Below are positions 25,215-33,894 of a stretch of DNA of 64,000 nt, in pieces. The translations under genes and the position numbers were made by a program. The first letter of the stretch is position 1, and the number at the start of each line of letters is the position of its first letter. Origin of the DNA: JBBSAT01 sp044223665 (GTDB lineage: Bacteria; Myxococcota_A; Polyangia; Polyangiales; Sandaracinaceae); NCBI GenBank assembly GCA_044223665.1, contig JBGALT010000001.1:1-64000 (forward strand), read 5' to 3'. Below the pieces are notes generated by a model that worked only from the letters and a program-made list of their open reading frames with translations, was not told the origin of the DNA and ran no database searches.

Positions 25215-27167
25215 ATGAACGAGCGTAGGAAGGCCGACGCCGATCGGAGCGAGGACGCGCTCCCGATCGACCTCGCCGACATCGAGGACGTGTCGGCGGC
25301 CGGCCGCCGCATCTCGCTCGCCACGCTCAACCGCCTCTCGCCCGTCGGGAAGTTCGGCAGGTACCACCTGCTCGGCCGGCTCGCGTACGGCGGCATGGCC
25401 GAGATCTTTCTCGCGCGCGAAGTGCAGGTCGACGCCGGGCAGGAGCGCCTCGGTCGCTTCTGCGTGGTCAAGCGCGTGCTCCCGCACGTCGCCACCGACC
25501 GCGTCTTCACGCGGATGTTCATCGACGAGGCGCGCCTCGTCGTGCAGCTGAGCCACCCCAACATCTGTCACGTCTACGCGTACGGTGAAGAGGAAGGCGC
25601 CTCGTTCATCGCGATGGAGTGGGTGAACGGGATGCCGCTCAGCAAGACGCTGCGGCGAGCGCGCGAGATGGGCGGCCTCGCGCTGCCGATCGCCTTGAAG
25701 ATCGTCGCGACCGTCGCCGAGGCCCTCGACCACGCCCACCGCGCCGTCGACCAGAACAGCGGCGAGCCCCTCGGCATCGTGCATCGCGACGTCTCGCCGC
25801 AGAACATCATGGTCGCCTACGACGGCGTCGTGAAGCTGCTCGACTTCGGCATCGCGAAGGCGGCGAGCCACTCGACGCGCACCGAGGCCGGGGTCGTGAA
25901 GGGCAAGTTCGCGTACATGTCTCCGCAGCAGTGCATGGGCGAGCCCATCGACGCGCGCTCGGACGTGTTCGCGCTCGGCGTGGTGATGTACGAGCTGATC
26001 GACGGCACCAACCCGTTCAAGAAGGGCGCCGAGTTCGACACGATGCGGGCGCTCGTCTACGACGAGCCACCCTCACTGCTCGAGCGCCAGCCCTCGCTGC
26101 CCGCCGAGGTCGACGCGGTCGTGAAGAAGGCGATCGCCAAGAAGCCCGAGGATCGCTTCCAGTCGGCGAGCGAGATGCAGCTCGCGATCGAGCGCGCGCT
26201 CGGACGGATGGGCGAGGTCGTCACGGCGGCGCACGTCGGCTCGCGCATGCACGAGCTCTTCGAGAACGAGGTGCGCGCGGGCCCGAAGCTCGACACGCGC
26301 ATCAGCGTGCCCGAGATGCCGAAGGACAAGGCGAGCGGTGAGTCGCGCCGCGTGACGCCGCTGCCCAACCCGACCGAGAAGCTCTTGGCGATGCCCGAGT
26401 CGCTGGCGGCCGCGACGCTGCCGCCTCCGGCGCCCCCGGCCGCCGCCCGCAGCCGCTGGGTCGTGCCGGCCCTGCTCGCGATCGTGGCCCTCTTGAGCAG
26501 CGCGCTCGTGGGGCTCTGGTGGATGGGCCGCGGGACGCCCGCGCCGCCGACGACGGTGGTGATCACCCCGATCGCGCCGCCAGCGACGCATCCAGCCACG
26601 CCGCCCTCGATCGCGCCGGCCGAAGCCCTCGGGACGATCTTCGTGACCAGCACGCCCTCGGGCGCGACGGTACGCCTCGGCGATCGCGGCGACGTCGGGC
26701 AGACGCCGGTCGAGGTCGGGCTCCTCGCGCCGGGATCCTGGCCGCTCGCGCTCACGCTCGACGGCCATGCGCCGATCGCCGAGACGGTCACCATCACGGC
26801 AGGACGGCGCCTCGAGGTCACGCGCACGCTCGCACCGTTGGCCGCGCCGCCCACGACGACGGGCGGCACCACGCGCCCGGTGCGGACCCCGCGCGAGCCG
26901 CGGGAGACGACGGTCGCCGAGACCCCGCCGCCGAGCACCGCCGCGCCCCAGGCCGAGCCGGGCCATCTCTCGATCAACACGCGCCCCTGGTCGCGCGTCT
27001 TCGTCGGGTCACGCCTCCTGGGCACGACGCCGATCGGTCGCATCGAGGTCCCCTCCGGCACGCTCCACCTGCGCTTCGTCGACCGAGACGGCGCGGAGCA
27101 CACGCGCAGCGTCACCGTGCCGGCCGGCGGCGAGGCCCGCGAGTTCTTCGATCTGACGACCGACTAA
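25215..27167 (+). CDS. Ser/Thr protein kinase 2 with two PEGA domains
   Basis: A 650-aa kinase. The first 47 residues are charged; kinase domain about 48-320 with Gly loop LAYGGMAEIFLA, Lys 86, HRDVSPQN and DFGIAKA. One membrane span near 417-437 (VVPALLAIVALLSSALVGLWW in part). Outside are two PEGA domains, about 475-540 (FVTSTPSGATVRLG) and 585-648 (SINTRPWSRVFVGSRLLGTT), which bind envelope glycan or protein in other systems. It converges with the NB-ARC regulator gene, with only three bases between the stops. Confidence 0.92.
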   Translation: MNERRKADADRSEDALPIDLADIEDVSAAGRRISLATLNRLSPVGKFGRYHLLGRLAYGGMAEIFLAREVQVDAGQERLGRFCVVKRVLPHVATDRVFTRMFIDEARLVVQLSHPNICHVYAYGEEEGASFIAMEWVNGMPLSKTLRRAREMGGLALPIALKIVATVAEALDHAHRAVDQNSGEPLGIVHRDVSPQNIMVAYDGVVKLLDFGIAKAASHSTRTEAGVVKGKFAYMSPQQCMGEPIDARSDVFALGVVMYELIDGTNPFKKGAEFDTMRALVYDEPPSLLERQPSLPAEVDAVVKKAIAKKPEDRFQSASEMQLAIERALGRMGEVVTAAHVGSRMHELFENEVRAGPKLDTRISVPEMPKDKASGESRRVTPLPNPTEKLLAMPESLAAATLPPPAPPAAARSRWVVPALLAIVALLSSALVGLWWMGRGTPAPPTTVVITPIAPPATHPATPPSIAPAEALGTIFVTSTPSGATVRLGDRGDVGQTPVEVGLLAPGSWPLALTLDGHAPIAETVTITAGRRLEVTRTLAPLAAPPTTTGGTTRPVRTPREPRETTVAETPPPSTAAPQAEPGHLSINTRPWSRVFVGSRLLGTTPIGRIEVPSGTLHLRFVDRDGAEHTRSVTVPAGGEAREFFDLTTD

Positions 27168-27170
27168 CGA

Positions 27171-29966
27171 TCAGCCCCGCTGCGTCGAGACGTGCTCGTC
27201 GAGCCGGTGGCCGCCGTTCTCGGTCACGAGCACCGAGCGCAGGCCGAGCGTGCGAAGGGTCGAGAGCGCGACGCGCACGCGGTTCTGCGCGGCGGCCGGC
27301 ATCACCTTCTCGTCGGGCCATCCGGCTGCGAGCAGCTCGTCCCACGCCAGCGCCGCGCCGGGCCGAGCCAGCCTCGCGAGCACGAGCGCGTCGAGCACGC
27401 GCGCGAGCGTCGGCCGACTCGCCAGCGACACCGCCTCGCGACCGGGAACGCGAAACCACGCGGCGCCCTCCCCGACCTCGAGCGCGTCGGCGGGCAGCGC
27501 GCGCCGGAGCATGCGCAGCGCGAAGCGCGCGTCGTCGCTGCGATCCACCTCCGGCAGCACGCGCTCGATCAAGGCTCGCGCCGTGGCGCTCGCTCCGGCG
27601 ACGTCGCCACGGCCTCGCGCGGCGGACGTGAGCGCGACGGTGGCGCGGTGCAGCGCCAAGAGGACCGTGAGCGCGGGGTCGCCCACCTCCTCGATGCGTC
27701 GCGCCGCGAGCACGAGGTCGTTCTCGGCGTGCCCCGACTGTCCACGCTCGGCGAGGAGCACCGCGCGCGCCGCGAGGAAGATCCCCTCGAGGCGCACGTC
27801 GTGCACCTCGCGCAGGATCTCGATCGCCTCGCCGTAGGCGTCGCGGGCCGCATCGAGCTGCCCGCGCTCGTGCAGCACGGCACCGAGATAGCCGGAGAGG
27901 TGCGCCTCGAAGGGGCGATCGCCCACTTGCCGTAGACAGTCGCGGGCCCGGCGCAGCTCGGCGAGCGCGAGATCGAGCTCGCCCAGCTCCTGGTGCACGA
28001 TGCCGAGGTTGCCGCGGACGACGCCCTCGAGGCGCAGATCGTCGCCCGGACGCTTGGCGAGCGCTTCCTCGTAGTGGGCGCGCGCGCGGTCGAGCTCGCC
28101 GCGCTGGAGCGAGAGGTTGCCGAGATCGCGGCGCGCCGCCGCCTCGGCGGCGGGCTCGCCGAGAGAGATCGCGAGGTCGAGCGCGCGCGCGTAGTGCGCT
28201 TCGGCCCGCTCGAGCACGCCGCGACCGTGCGCGACGAGGCCGAGCCCGCCGTGAGCGGCGAGCGCCAGCCGTCGATCCCCCGCGGCGCTCGCGAGCGCGC
28301 GCTCGAGGGCGCTCTCGGCCGCATCGAAGCGACCGCACGCGAGCAGCGCCTGCCCCAGCGCCGAGAGCACGTACGACGAGGCGCCTTCGGCCGCTTCGGC
28401 CTCGAGCGATCGGGCCGCATCGAGCGTCTCCCCGCGATCACGCAGCGCGTTCGCGCGCGCCACGACCAGCTCGGTCCGCAGATCGGTGCGGAGCGATGGC
28501 AGGAGGCGCTCGACGTTCGCGAGCGCAGGCGCGTCGCGACCGGCCGGGCCGATGCGTCGCGCGACGTCGTGGAGCGCGAGCACGAGCTCGGCCTCGCGCG
28601 CGGCGGTCTCCGGATCGAGCGGCAGCGTCTCGGCGAGCTCGCGGGCGACCTCGAGCCCGTCGGCCTCCAGCGCGAGCCACGCCTGCGCCGCGCGCGCGTG
28701 ACGCCCCGTGCGAGCGCGGCGCTCTCTGGCGGCCCGGCTCGCGAAGGCCCGGACCAGCCGGGCCCGCGCTTGCTCGGCATCGGCGCGCTCGGCGAGCTTC
28801 TCGGCCGCGAAGGCCCGGACGGCCGTCAGCGTGCGCGCTCGTGTCGCGCCTTCGGCGGGCGCGAGGAGCGACTTGTCGCGGAGCGACTGCACGACGGCCA
28901 GCGCGTCGGCCTCCGACCCGCCGATGACCGCCAGCGCCAGCTCGAGGGCGAAGCTGCCGCGGAACATCGAGACGAACGCGAGGGCCCGCCGCTCGGGCTC
29001 CTCGAGGATCGACCACGACCACGCGATCGCGCCGCGCAACGTGGCCTGACGCGGCGTGACCTCGCGTGGCGCCGGCCCGAGCGCATCGAGGGTCCCGCGC
29101 TCGTTCCGGAGCATGGTCGCCAGCGCATCGGCGCCGAGCAGCGGAAGCCGGCTCGCCGCCAGCTCGAGCGCGAGCGGGAGGCCCTCGAGCGATCGCGCGA
29201 TCTCGGTCAGCGGCGCCGCGTCCGTGGGCGAGGGAGAGAAGCCCGGCGCCCGGGCCAGCAAGAGACGAATGCTCTCGCTCGTCATCGGATCGCCCTCGGC
29301 ATCGGGCAGCCCGAGCGGTGGGATCTCGAGCGGCTCCTCGGAAGCGACGCGCAGGCGCTCGCGCGAGGTGGCGAGCACCGAGAGGCCCCGGGTCCGCGCG
29401 AGCCAGCGGGCCACCACCGGGGCGTGGTCGGCGATCTGCTCGAAGTTGTCGAGCAAGAGGAACGTCCGGCGTCGGTCGAGGGCATGCGTGACGCGCGCGT
29501 GGGCCGCCTCGCCGCTCCGCACTCCCGCGAGGCTCGCGCCGAGCGCACGCGCGACGGCCGCGACCAGGTCGTCCTCGGTCCTCGCCGGGGCGAGGTCGAC
29601 CGCGAGCACGCGCTCCTCGTGGCCCGCGCGAGGACGATCGCCGAGGACGCGCAGTGCCAGGCGCGTCTTGCCGGTGCCGGGCGGGCCGACGAGCGTCACC
29701 AGGCGTGCGCCGGCGGCGAAGCGGGCGTGGATCGAGGCGAGCTCGCGCTCTCGCCCGACGAACGAGGAGCCGGGATCGGTCAGCCCGGGATCGGCCGAGG
29801 CCCGCGCGCTCCGCCCCTCGGGCCGCGAGCGCGTCCCGCTGCGCGAGGGCGGACGCGAGCGCCCGCCCGCCGCTCGTGGCTCCGTACCTTCGTCGGCCCG
29901 GCTCTTCTCGCCCACCGCGGGAGCATAGCCGCTCGCGCGCGCACTTCGCCCTCGTTCGCGGGCCAC
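27171..29966 (-). CDS. Large NB-ARC/TPR regulator with C-terminal winged helix
   Basis: A 931-aa protein. Basic, Arg/Ser-rich N-terminus (1-65); STAND ATPase with P-loop GPPGTGKT at 94-101 and Walker B TFLLLDNFEQI near 167; helical extension; TPR units about 480-760 (AEAHYARALDLAISLGEPAA and similar). The last 100 residues (WDELLAAGWPDEKVMPAAAQ and NRVRVALSTLRTLGL) look like an OmpR/SARP-type winged helix at the C-terminal end, the reverse of AfsR. Probable ligand-gated regulator. GTG 29966 has GATAGT 6 nt upstream; that box lies in an operator-like site. Confidence 0.82.
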   Translation of the reverse strand: MARERGRSARASGYAPAVGEKSRADEGTEPRAAGGRSRPPSRSGTRSRPEGRSARASADPGLTDPGSSFVGRERELASIHARFAAGARLVTLVGPPGTGKTRLALRVLGDRPRAGHEERVLAVDLAPARTEDDLVAAVARALGASLAGVRSGEAAHARVTHALDRRRTFLLLDNFEQIADHAPVVARWLARTRGLSVLATSRERLRVASEEPLEIPPLGLPDAEGDPMTSESIRLLLARAPGFSPSPTDAAPLTEIARSLEGLPLALELAASRLPLLGADALATMLRNERGTLDALGPAPREVTPRQATLRGAIAWSWSILEEPERRALAFVSMFRGSFALELALAVIGGSEADALAVVQSLRDKSLLAPAEGATRARTLTAVRAFAAEKLAERADAEQARARLVRAFASRAARERRARTGRHARAAQAWLALEADGLEVARELAETLPLDPETAAREAELVLALHDVARRIGPAGRDAPALANVERLLPSLRTDLRTELVVARANALRDRGETLDAARSLEAEAAEGASSYVLSALGQALLACGRFDAAESALERALASAAGDRRLALAAHGGLGLVAHGRGVLERAEAHYARALDLAISLGEPAAEAAARRDLGNLSLQRGELDRARAHYEEALAKRPGDDLRLEGVVRGNLGIVHQELGELDLALAELRRARDCLRQVGDRPFEAHLSGYLGAVLHERGQLDAARDAYGEAIEILREVHDVRLEGIFLAARAVLLAERGQSGHAENDLVLAARRIEEVGDPALTVLLALHRATVALTSAARGRGDVAGASATARALIERVLPEVDRSDDARFALRMLRRALPADALEVGEGAAWFRVPGREAVSLASRPTLARVLDALVLARLARPGAALAWDELLAAGWPDEKVMPAAAQNRVRVALSTLRTLGLRSVLVTENGGHRLDEHVSTQRG

Positions 29967-29972
29967 GCCTTG

Positions 29973-30010
29973 ACTATCACGCGATAGGGCGTCAGCCTAT
30001 CAAGCGATAG
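29973..30010. promoter_or_regulatory. Paired operator boxes CTATC-N4-GATAG
   Basis: Box 1 is 29974-29987 and box 2 is 29997-30010, 23 bases apart, each a perfect 5-bp dyad with a 4-base centre. Box 1 contains the -10 element GATAGT of the minus-strand regulator gene; box 2 precedes the small membrane protein-TetR operon, and a TTGACT lies at 29970-29975. Likely bound by the TetR protein at 30402, controlling both directions. Confidence 0.6.
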
Positions 30011-30033
30011 TCCACCGCACCGAGGAGGTCCCC

Positions 30034-30405
30034 ATGCCGGCTCGTCCCTCTCCCGCCGTCCCGTCCTTGCTGGTCCGCGTCGACCGCCGTTTCTGCCGTC
30101 CCTGCGGGCGCGACGTGACGAGCCGGCCGCGCGCGCGGCTGGCCGGCGTCGGGATCGGAGCGGTGATCGCGCTGGTTCTGGCCCTGATCGGGTTCAGCGC
30201 CCTCATCGGGCCCTTCATCATGTTCACCGTCCCCTTCATCCTCCTGGCCGGCTTCGCGATCGGGCCGCTGGCGGGCCTGGCCGCCGCGCCGCCTCTCTGC
30301 GCCGAGTGCGGGCGCGAGCTGCTGTACGCCACGCGTGAGAGCGCGCGCGCAACGGCACACGTCGCGCGGGCGAGCGCCGGCATTCTTGATATGAAGGCGG
30401 CGTGA
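30034..30405 (+). CDS. Small two-span membrane protein with Cys pairs
   Basis: A 123-aa protein. GAGGAGG lies six bases before ATG. CRPCG near residue 22 and CAECG near residue 90 flank two membrane helices (IGAVIALVLALIGFSALI and FIMFTVPFILLAGFAIGPLA), so the two Cys pairs could form one zinc-binding knuckle on the cytoplasmic side. The family is not recognised. Its stop overlaps the start of the TetR gene (GTGA), so it is the most likely regulated partner of that protein. Confidence 0.75.
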   Translation: MPARPSPAVPSLLVRVDRRFCRPCGRDVTSRPRARLAGVGIGAVIALVLALIGFSALIGPFIMFTVPFILLAGFAIGPLAGLAAAPPLCAECGRELLYATRESARATAHVARASAGILDMKAA

Positions 30406-31268
30406 GCCGCATCGCGCCGCACGTCCCCGACCCTTCCGAGTACCGAGGCGCGAGCCTGCCGCCCAAGCATCTCGAGGTGCTGCGCGTCGGCATGCGCCTG
30501 ATCGCCGAGCGCGGGTATCGCGGCGCGTCGCTGCGCGAGCTGGCCCGGCGCGTGGGGATGCAGCAGCCGTCGCTCTACCACTACTTCCGCAGCAAGGAAG
30601 ATCTCGTCGAGCAGATCCTCGAGACGTTCGGCTTCGGCGGCGTGGGCGTGACGCCGACCGAAGGGACGTTTCCCGAGCGCTTCGAGGACCTGCCCGCCCT
30701 CGTCGCCGCGATCGCGACCTGGCTCTACGATCGCACCGACTGGCCCCACTTCGTCCGCGTGCTCTTCACGCTCTCCATCGAGGCCCCCAAGTTCCAACCC
30801 CGGCTGCGCACGCTCTTCGTCGACACCACGCAGCAGCAGCTCCGACTGCTCACCCGACCCTACGTGGACAGCGGCCAGGTCAGCGCCGACGACGCGGAGC
30901 ACCTGGCGCGCATGGTCGTGAACGCGATCGGGCTGCCGTTGATCGAGGAGCGCCTCTTGTTCCCACAGGCCGGAGAGCATCCGAACCTCGACGCCTACGT
31001 CGCGTTCGTCGTCCGCTTCGCTTCCGCCGGGATCCACCACGGGACGCTCGGAGATCGCACCCCGCGCCCCCTGCCCACCGTCGCCTCGCCCATCGCCGAG
31101 CAGCGCACGACGACGAGTGCTCGCCCCGAAGGACCCGGACGGGAGCGGGCGCAGCCCGCGGACGGGAGGGGCCGGAGCGGGCGAGCCGATCAGCGGACGA
31201 CGACGAGTGCTCGCAAGGGCGCGCCGAAGAAGAAGCGCGCGCCCGTGAAGCGCCGCGTCACTCGCTGA
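30402..31268 (+). CDS. TetR/AcrR family regulator with long basic tail
   Basis: A 288-aa protein starting at GTG 30402, overlapping the previous stop. HTH domain at about residues 20-70 (GYRGASLRELARRVGMQQPS then LYHYFRSKEDLVEQIL). The ligand domain runs to about 215. Beyond that is a roughly 70-residue low-complexity tail, with QRTTTSAR twice and a KKKRAP-rich end, longer than normal for the family and suited to non-specific DNA contact. Its coding end overlaps the end of the opposite gene by 11 bases. Presumed autorepressor through the boxes at 29973-30010. Confidence 0.88.
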   Translation: MSRIAPHVPDPSEYRGASLPPKHLEVLRVGMRLIAERGYRGASLRELARRVGMQQPSLYHYFRSKEDLVEQILETFGFGGVGVTPTEGTFPERFEDLPALVAAIATWLYDRTDWPHFVRVLFTLSIEAPKFQPRLRTLFVDTTQQQLRLLTRPYVDSGQVSADDAEHLARMVVNAIGLPLIEERLLFPQAGEHPNLDAYVAFVVRFASAGIHHGTLGDRTPRPLPTVASPIAEQRTTTSARPEGPGRERAQPADGRGRSGRADQRTTTSARKGAPKKKRAPVKRRVTR

Positions 31269-33234
31269 AGTGCAGGCGCTCGAGCCGTCCGATCACCGCG
31301 CGCAAGAGGGTGCGCGGGCTGGTCGATCGCGCCAGCGTCTGCCGAACGAACGCGTCGAGCTCCGGATCCTTCGTCGCGCCCCGCGCGCTCGCGTGCGCCT
31401 TTCGCGCGCGCTCGGCGAGCAGCTCGAGGTCCGCCTTGCTCAGCCGCTGCACCTCGATCGGCCGCGACTTGGCGAGGCGCCGCCGCAGCATCGCGACGTC
31501 CTCGCTGGGAAGGAGCGTCTTCTGCTCTTCGATCTCGTCGAGCAGCGCCGCCGACTCTTCCCGAAGCGCCTCGAGCGTGTCCGGCGTCACCGCCAGCACG
31601 ACGCACGCGTTCTCGAGCGAGCCGCCACAGTAGAAGGCCAGCGAGCGCAGCGCCGTGCGGCGCTCGGGGCGCGAGACCCCGGGGCGGTAGAGGTTCTCGG
31701 CCTCGTCGAGCACGACGACGGTACCGCTCGTCTCGTCCATCTTCTCGAGCAGCGCGAGCCACAGATGGAGGCGGCCGTACGCGTCCTTGCGATACGAGGC
31801 TCCGGCCGGCTTGTCCTCGAGATCGATGCCCGCGAGCAGCTCGACCACGGTCGAGGGATCGAGCGCGCTCTCGCTCGCCCCGCGCAGCGCCTTCTGCGCC
31901 GCCGCGCTCGCCTCGCCGTCGCCTTCGGCGATCGCACGGAGCAGGCCCGCCAGCTTGCGCTCGCTGCGCTCGCTGCCGAGCCAAACGGCGAGCCGATCGA
32001 TGGGTGAAGGGTGGCCGCGCTGGGGGAGCACGGAGCTCTCGAGCAACCGCCGCAGGTGGCGCTGGGGGTTGCCGAGATCTTCGTCGAGGCGCTCGACCGA
32101 GAGGCGGAGCACCGAGCGCCGCGATGCGAGGGCGCGCGCCTCGAGGTGCAGGAGATGGTGCGTCTTGCCGGAGCCGTACTCGCCCGAGAGGACCGCGAAC
32201 ACCGAGCCGCTCTGCGCCGTCTCGAAGAGCGCATCGATGCGCTTGTCGATCGCCTCGAGGCCGACGGTGACGTCGCTCGTCACCTCGAGCGGCGGAAGGC
32301 CCTGGGCGAAACGGAGCATCGTGCGCATCGCCGCGCTCTTGCGCTCCTCGACGGGCGTCGGGGTGATGGCCAGGGCCGCGCCGGGCTCGCCCTCCTCGGG
32401 CGGGTCGACGTAGGCGAGGCCCGCGTGCGGCACGAGCACGTCCGCGTCGAGGCCCAGCAAGCGCGTCGCGAGCGCTTCGTGGGATCCGAGCGCGTGCTTG
32501 CGCAGGACGAGGCTGGGCGCGCCGAGCACCACCACGCGGCTCGACACCATCCCGCGGTGACCGTCGGCGTTGTCGCAGAGCTCGCGCAGCACGGTGAGCG
32601 CGACGTCGCGCCGCCCGGCGGGTAGATCGACGAGGGTCTCGGCGTCGGGGAGGAGAAAGAGCGTGCCTCGCGCATCGAGCACGAGCGAGAGACGCGAGAG
32701 CTGGGCGAGCGCGGTCTTGGCCGTCCCCACCGAGATCGGCCGCTCGGGAAGCTCGGTGCCGAGACGATCACCGGGGGTCAGCCCGAGCCAGTGCTTCAGT
32801 CGTCGCGCCTCGGCGCGGCCCGTGGAGGAAGCGAGGTAGCCGCGCGCGAGCGCCCGCAGATCGCCGCCGAGGCCCACGTCGTCGGCACGCTCTTCGAACC
32901 GCGCCGACGTGCGCTTGCCGTGCGTCTCGGCGAACGCGTCGAGCATCGCGAGGATCCCCTGACGGCGGTCGGCCGCGTCGCCGTGACGGATGCCGTTGGC
33001 GAACGTGCGCACGATCTCGTCGAGCGTGTGGAGCGAGCTCTCGCCGAGCGAGGCGCGCGCGACTGCGTACCCGGCCTCCTGTGCCGCGCGAGAAAGCGCG
33101 CTCACGAGCGGAGGCGTGGGCTCCTTCGAGATCCGCACCGACACCGTCGCCGTTCTCGCCACCGCCACGTCGGCGAGCGCTTGGATCTCGGCGTCCACCA
33201 CGTGCGAGCGCCAGGCGCGCGGGTCGATGGTCAT
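31258..33234 (-). CDS. P-loop ATPase resembling BREX BrxC/BrxD (DUF2791-like)
   Basis: A 658-aa protein. The C-terminal half has Walker A GEYGSGKTHH at 351-360 and Walker B TVVVLDEAENLY, followed by a lid region with long helices; this GxxGSGKTH pattern is that of DUF2791 ATPases of BREX systems. The N-terminal half (about 1-315) also ends in a strand VLDARGTLFLLPDAETLVDL resembling a degenerate Walker B, suggesting an ancestral duplication. No BREX methylase (pglX), pglZ or brxA is in the window, so a complete BREX system is not indicated here. ATG 33234 is chosen over GTG 33255. Confidence 0.65.
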   Translation of the reverse strand: MTIDPRAWRSHVVDAEIQALADVAVARTATVSVRISKEPTPPLVSALSRAAQEAGYAVARASLGESSLHTLDEIVRTFANGIRHGDAADRRQGILAMLDAFAETHGKRTSARFEERADDVGLGGDLRALARGYLASSTGRAEARRLKHWLGLTPGDRLGTELPERPISVGTAKTALAQLSRLSLVLDARGTLFLLPDAETLVDLPAGRRDVALTVLRELCDNADGHRGMVSSRVVVLGAPSLVLRKHALGSHEALATRLLGLDADVLVPHAGLAYVDPPEEGEPGAALAITPTPVEERKSAAMRTMLRFAQGLPPLEVTSDVTVGLEAIDKRIDALFETAQSGSVFAVLSGEYGSGKTHHLLHLEARALASRRSVLRLSVERLDEDLGNPQRHLRRLLESSVLPQRGHPSPIDRLAVWLGSERSERKLAGLLRAIAEGDGEASAAAQKALRGASESALDPSTVVELLAGIDLEDKPAGASYRKDAYGRLHLWLALLEKMDETSGTVVVLDEAENLYRPGVSRPERRTALRSLAFYCGGSLENACVVLAVTPDTLEALREESAALLDEIEEQKTLLPSEDVAMLRRRLAKSRPIEVQRLSKADLELLAERARKAHASARGATKDPELDAFVRQTLARSTSPRTLLRAVIGRLERLHFSE

Positions 33235-33323
33235 TCCCGAGAGGCTGGGGCCCACGATCGAGAGCCGTCAAGTCGCTCACGAGCGCGGGCGGGTGGCGAT
33301 CGCGACACGATCCGCGCACGCGC

Positions 33324-33827
33324 TCAGGCGAGCAGGTGCCCCGCGCTCACCAGCAAGCGCTGGATCTCCGGGGCCGTGCGTGGAGCGAGAGGCGCGAGCC
33401 CACGCCCGCGGCGCTCGGCATCCGACCACGCGAGCGCCGCGGGGAGCGCTTCGAACGCGCGCACCTTCACTGGCCCTTGGACCGCCAGCCCGATGCCGGT
33501 GAGCACCCCGCGCACGAGCGCGGCGCCGAACCCGTCGTCGTGGAGAACGAGCGCGGCGGTGACGAAGTCCGACCGGTGCGCACGGGCGATGCGTCCGTAC
33601 GAGCGTCGCATCGCCTCCATCGACCCGCTCGTCGTGCTCGTCGCCGAGAGCTGGGCGAGCTGGAGATAGCTGCGCGGTGGCCCCACCTGCGTGACGAACG
33701 CAGCGAGCCCGTCCTCTTGCGCACGCGCCGCAGCCTCCGAGGGCTCGCCCACGAACGCGGCGAGGAACAGATCGTGGATCGTGGCGATCAGATGCGTGCT
33801 GCTGGCGTAGACGGTACGCGTGGACAT
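33324..33827 (-). CDS. Unrecognised 167-aa protein, paralogue of 219-716
   Basis: A cytosolic protein without signal peptide or span. Residues 100-112 (FGAALVRGVLTGI) align with the equivalent segment of the 219-716 product, and the overall length is equal. A Ser/Thr-rich stretch (SATSTTSGSMEAMRR) precedes it. The ATG at 33827 is the first sensible start; the frame above it is out-of-frame sequence of the next gene. No function assigned. Confidence 0.65.
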   Translation of the reverse strand: MSTRTVYASSTHLIATIHDLFLAAFVGEPSEAAARAQEDGLAAFVTQVGPPRSYLQLAQLSATSTTSGSMEAMRRSYGRIARAHRSDFVTAALVLHDDGFGAALVRGVLTGIGLAVQGPVKVRAFEALPAALAWSDAERRGRGLAPLAPRTAPEIQRLLVSAGHLLA

Positions 33828-33894
33828 CTGGACCCGAGGCTCTCGTACCGCGCGCGCGAGCGCTCCGCACGCGAGGAGTGCGCCGTACGGCGCG

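Noticed and set aside
31258..33234. A complete BREX defence island
   Set aside because: Only one BREX-like ATPase is present; no methylase, PglZ-type phosphatase or BrxA/B genes in the window.
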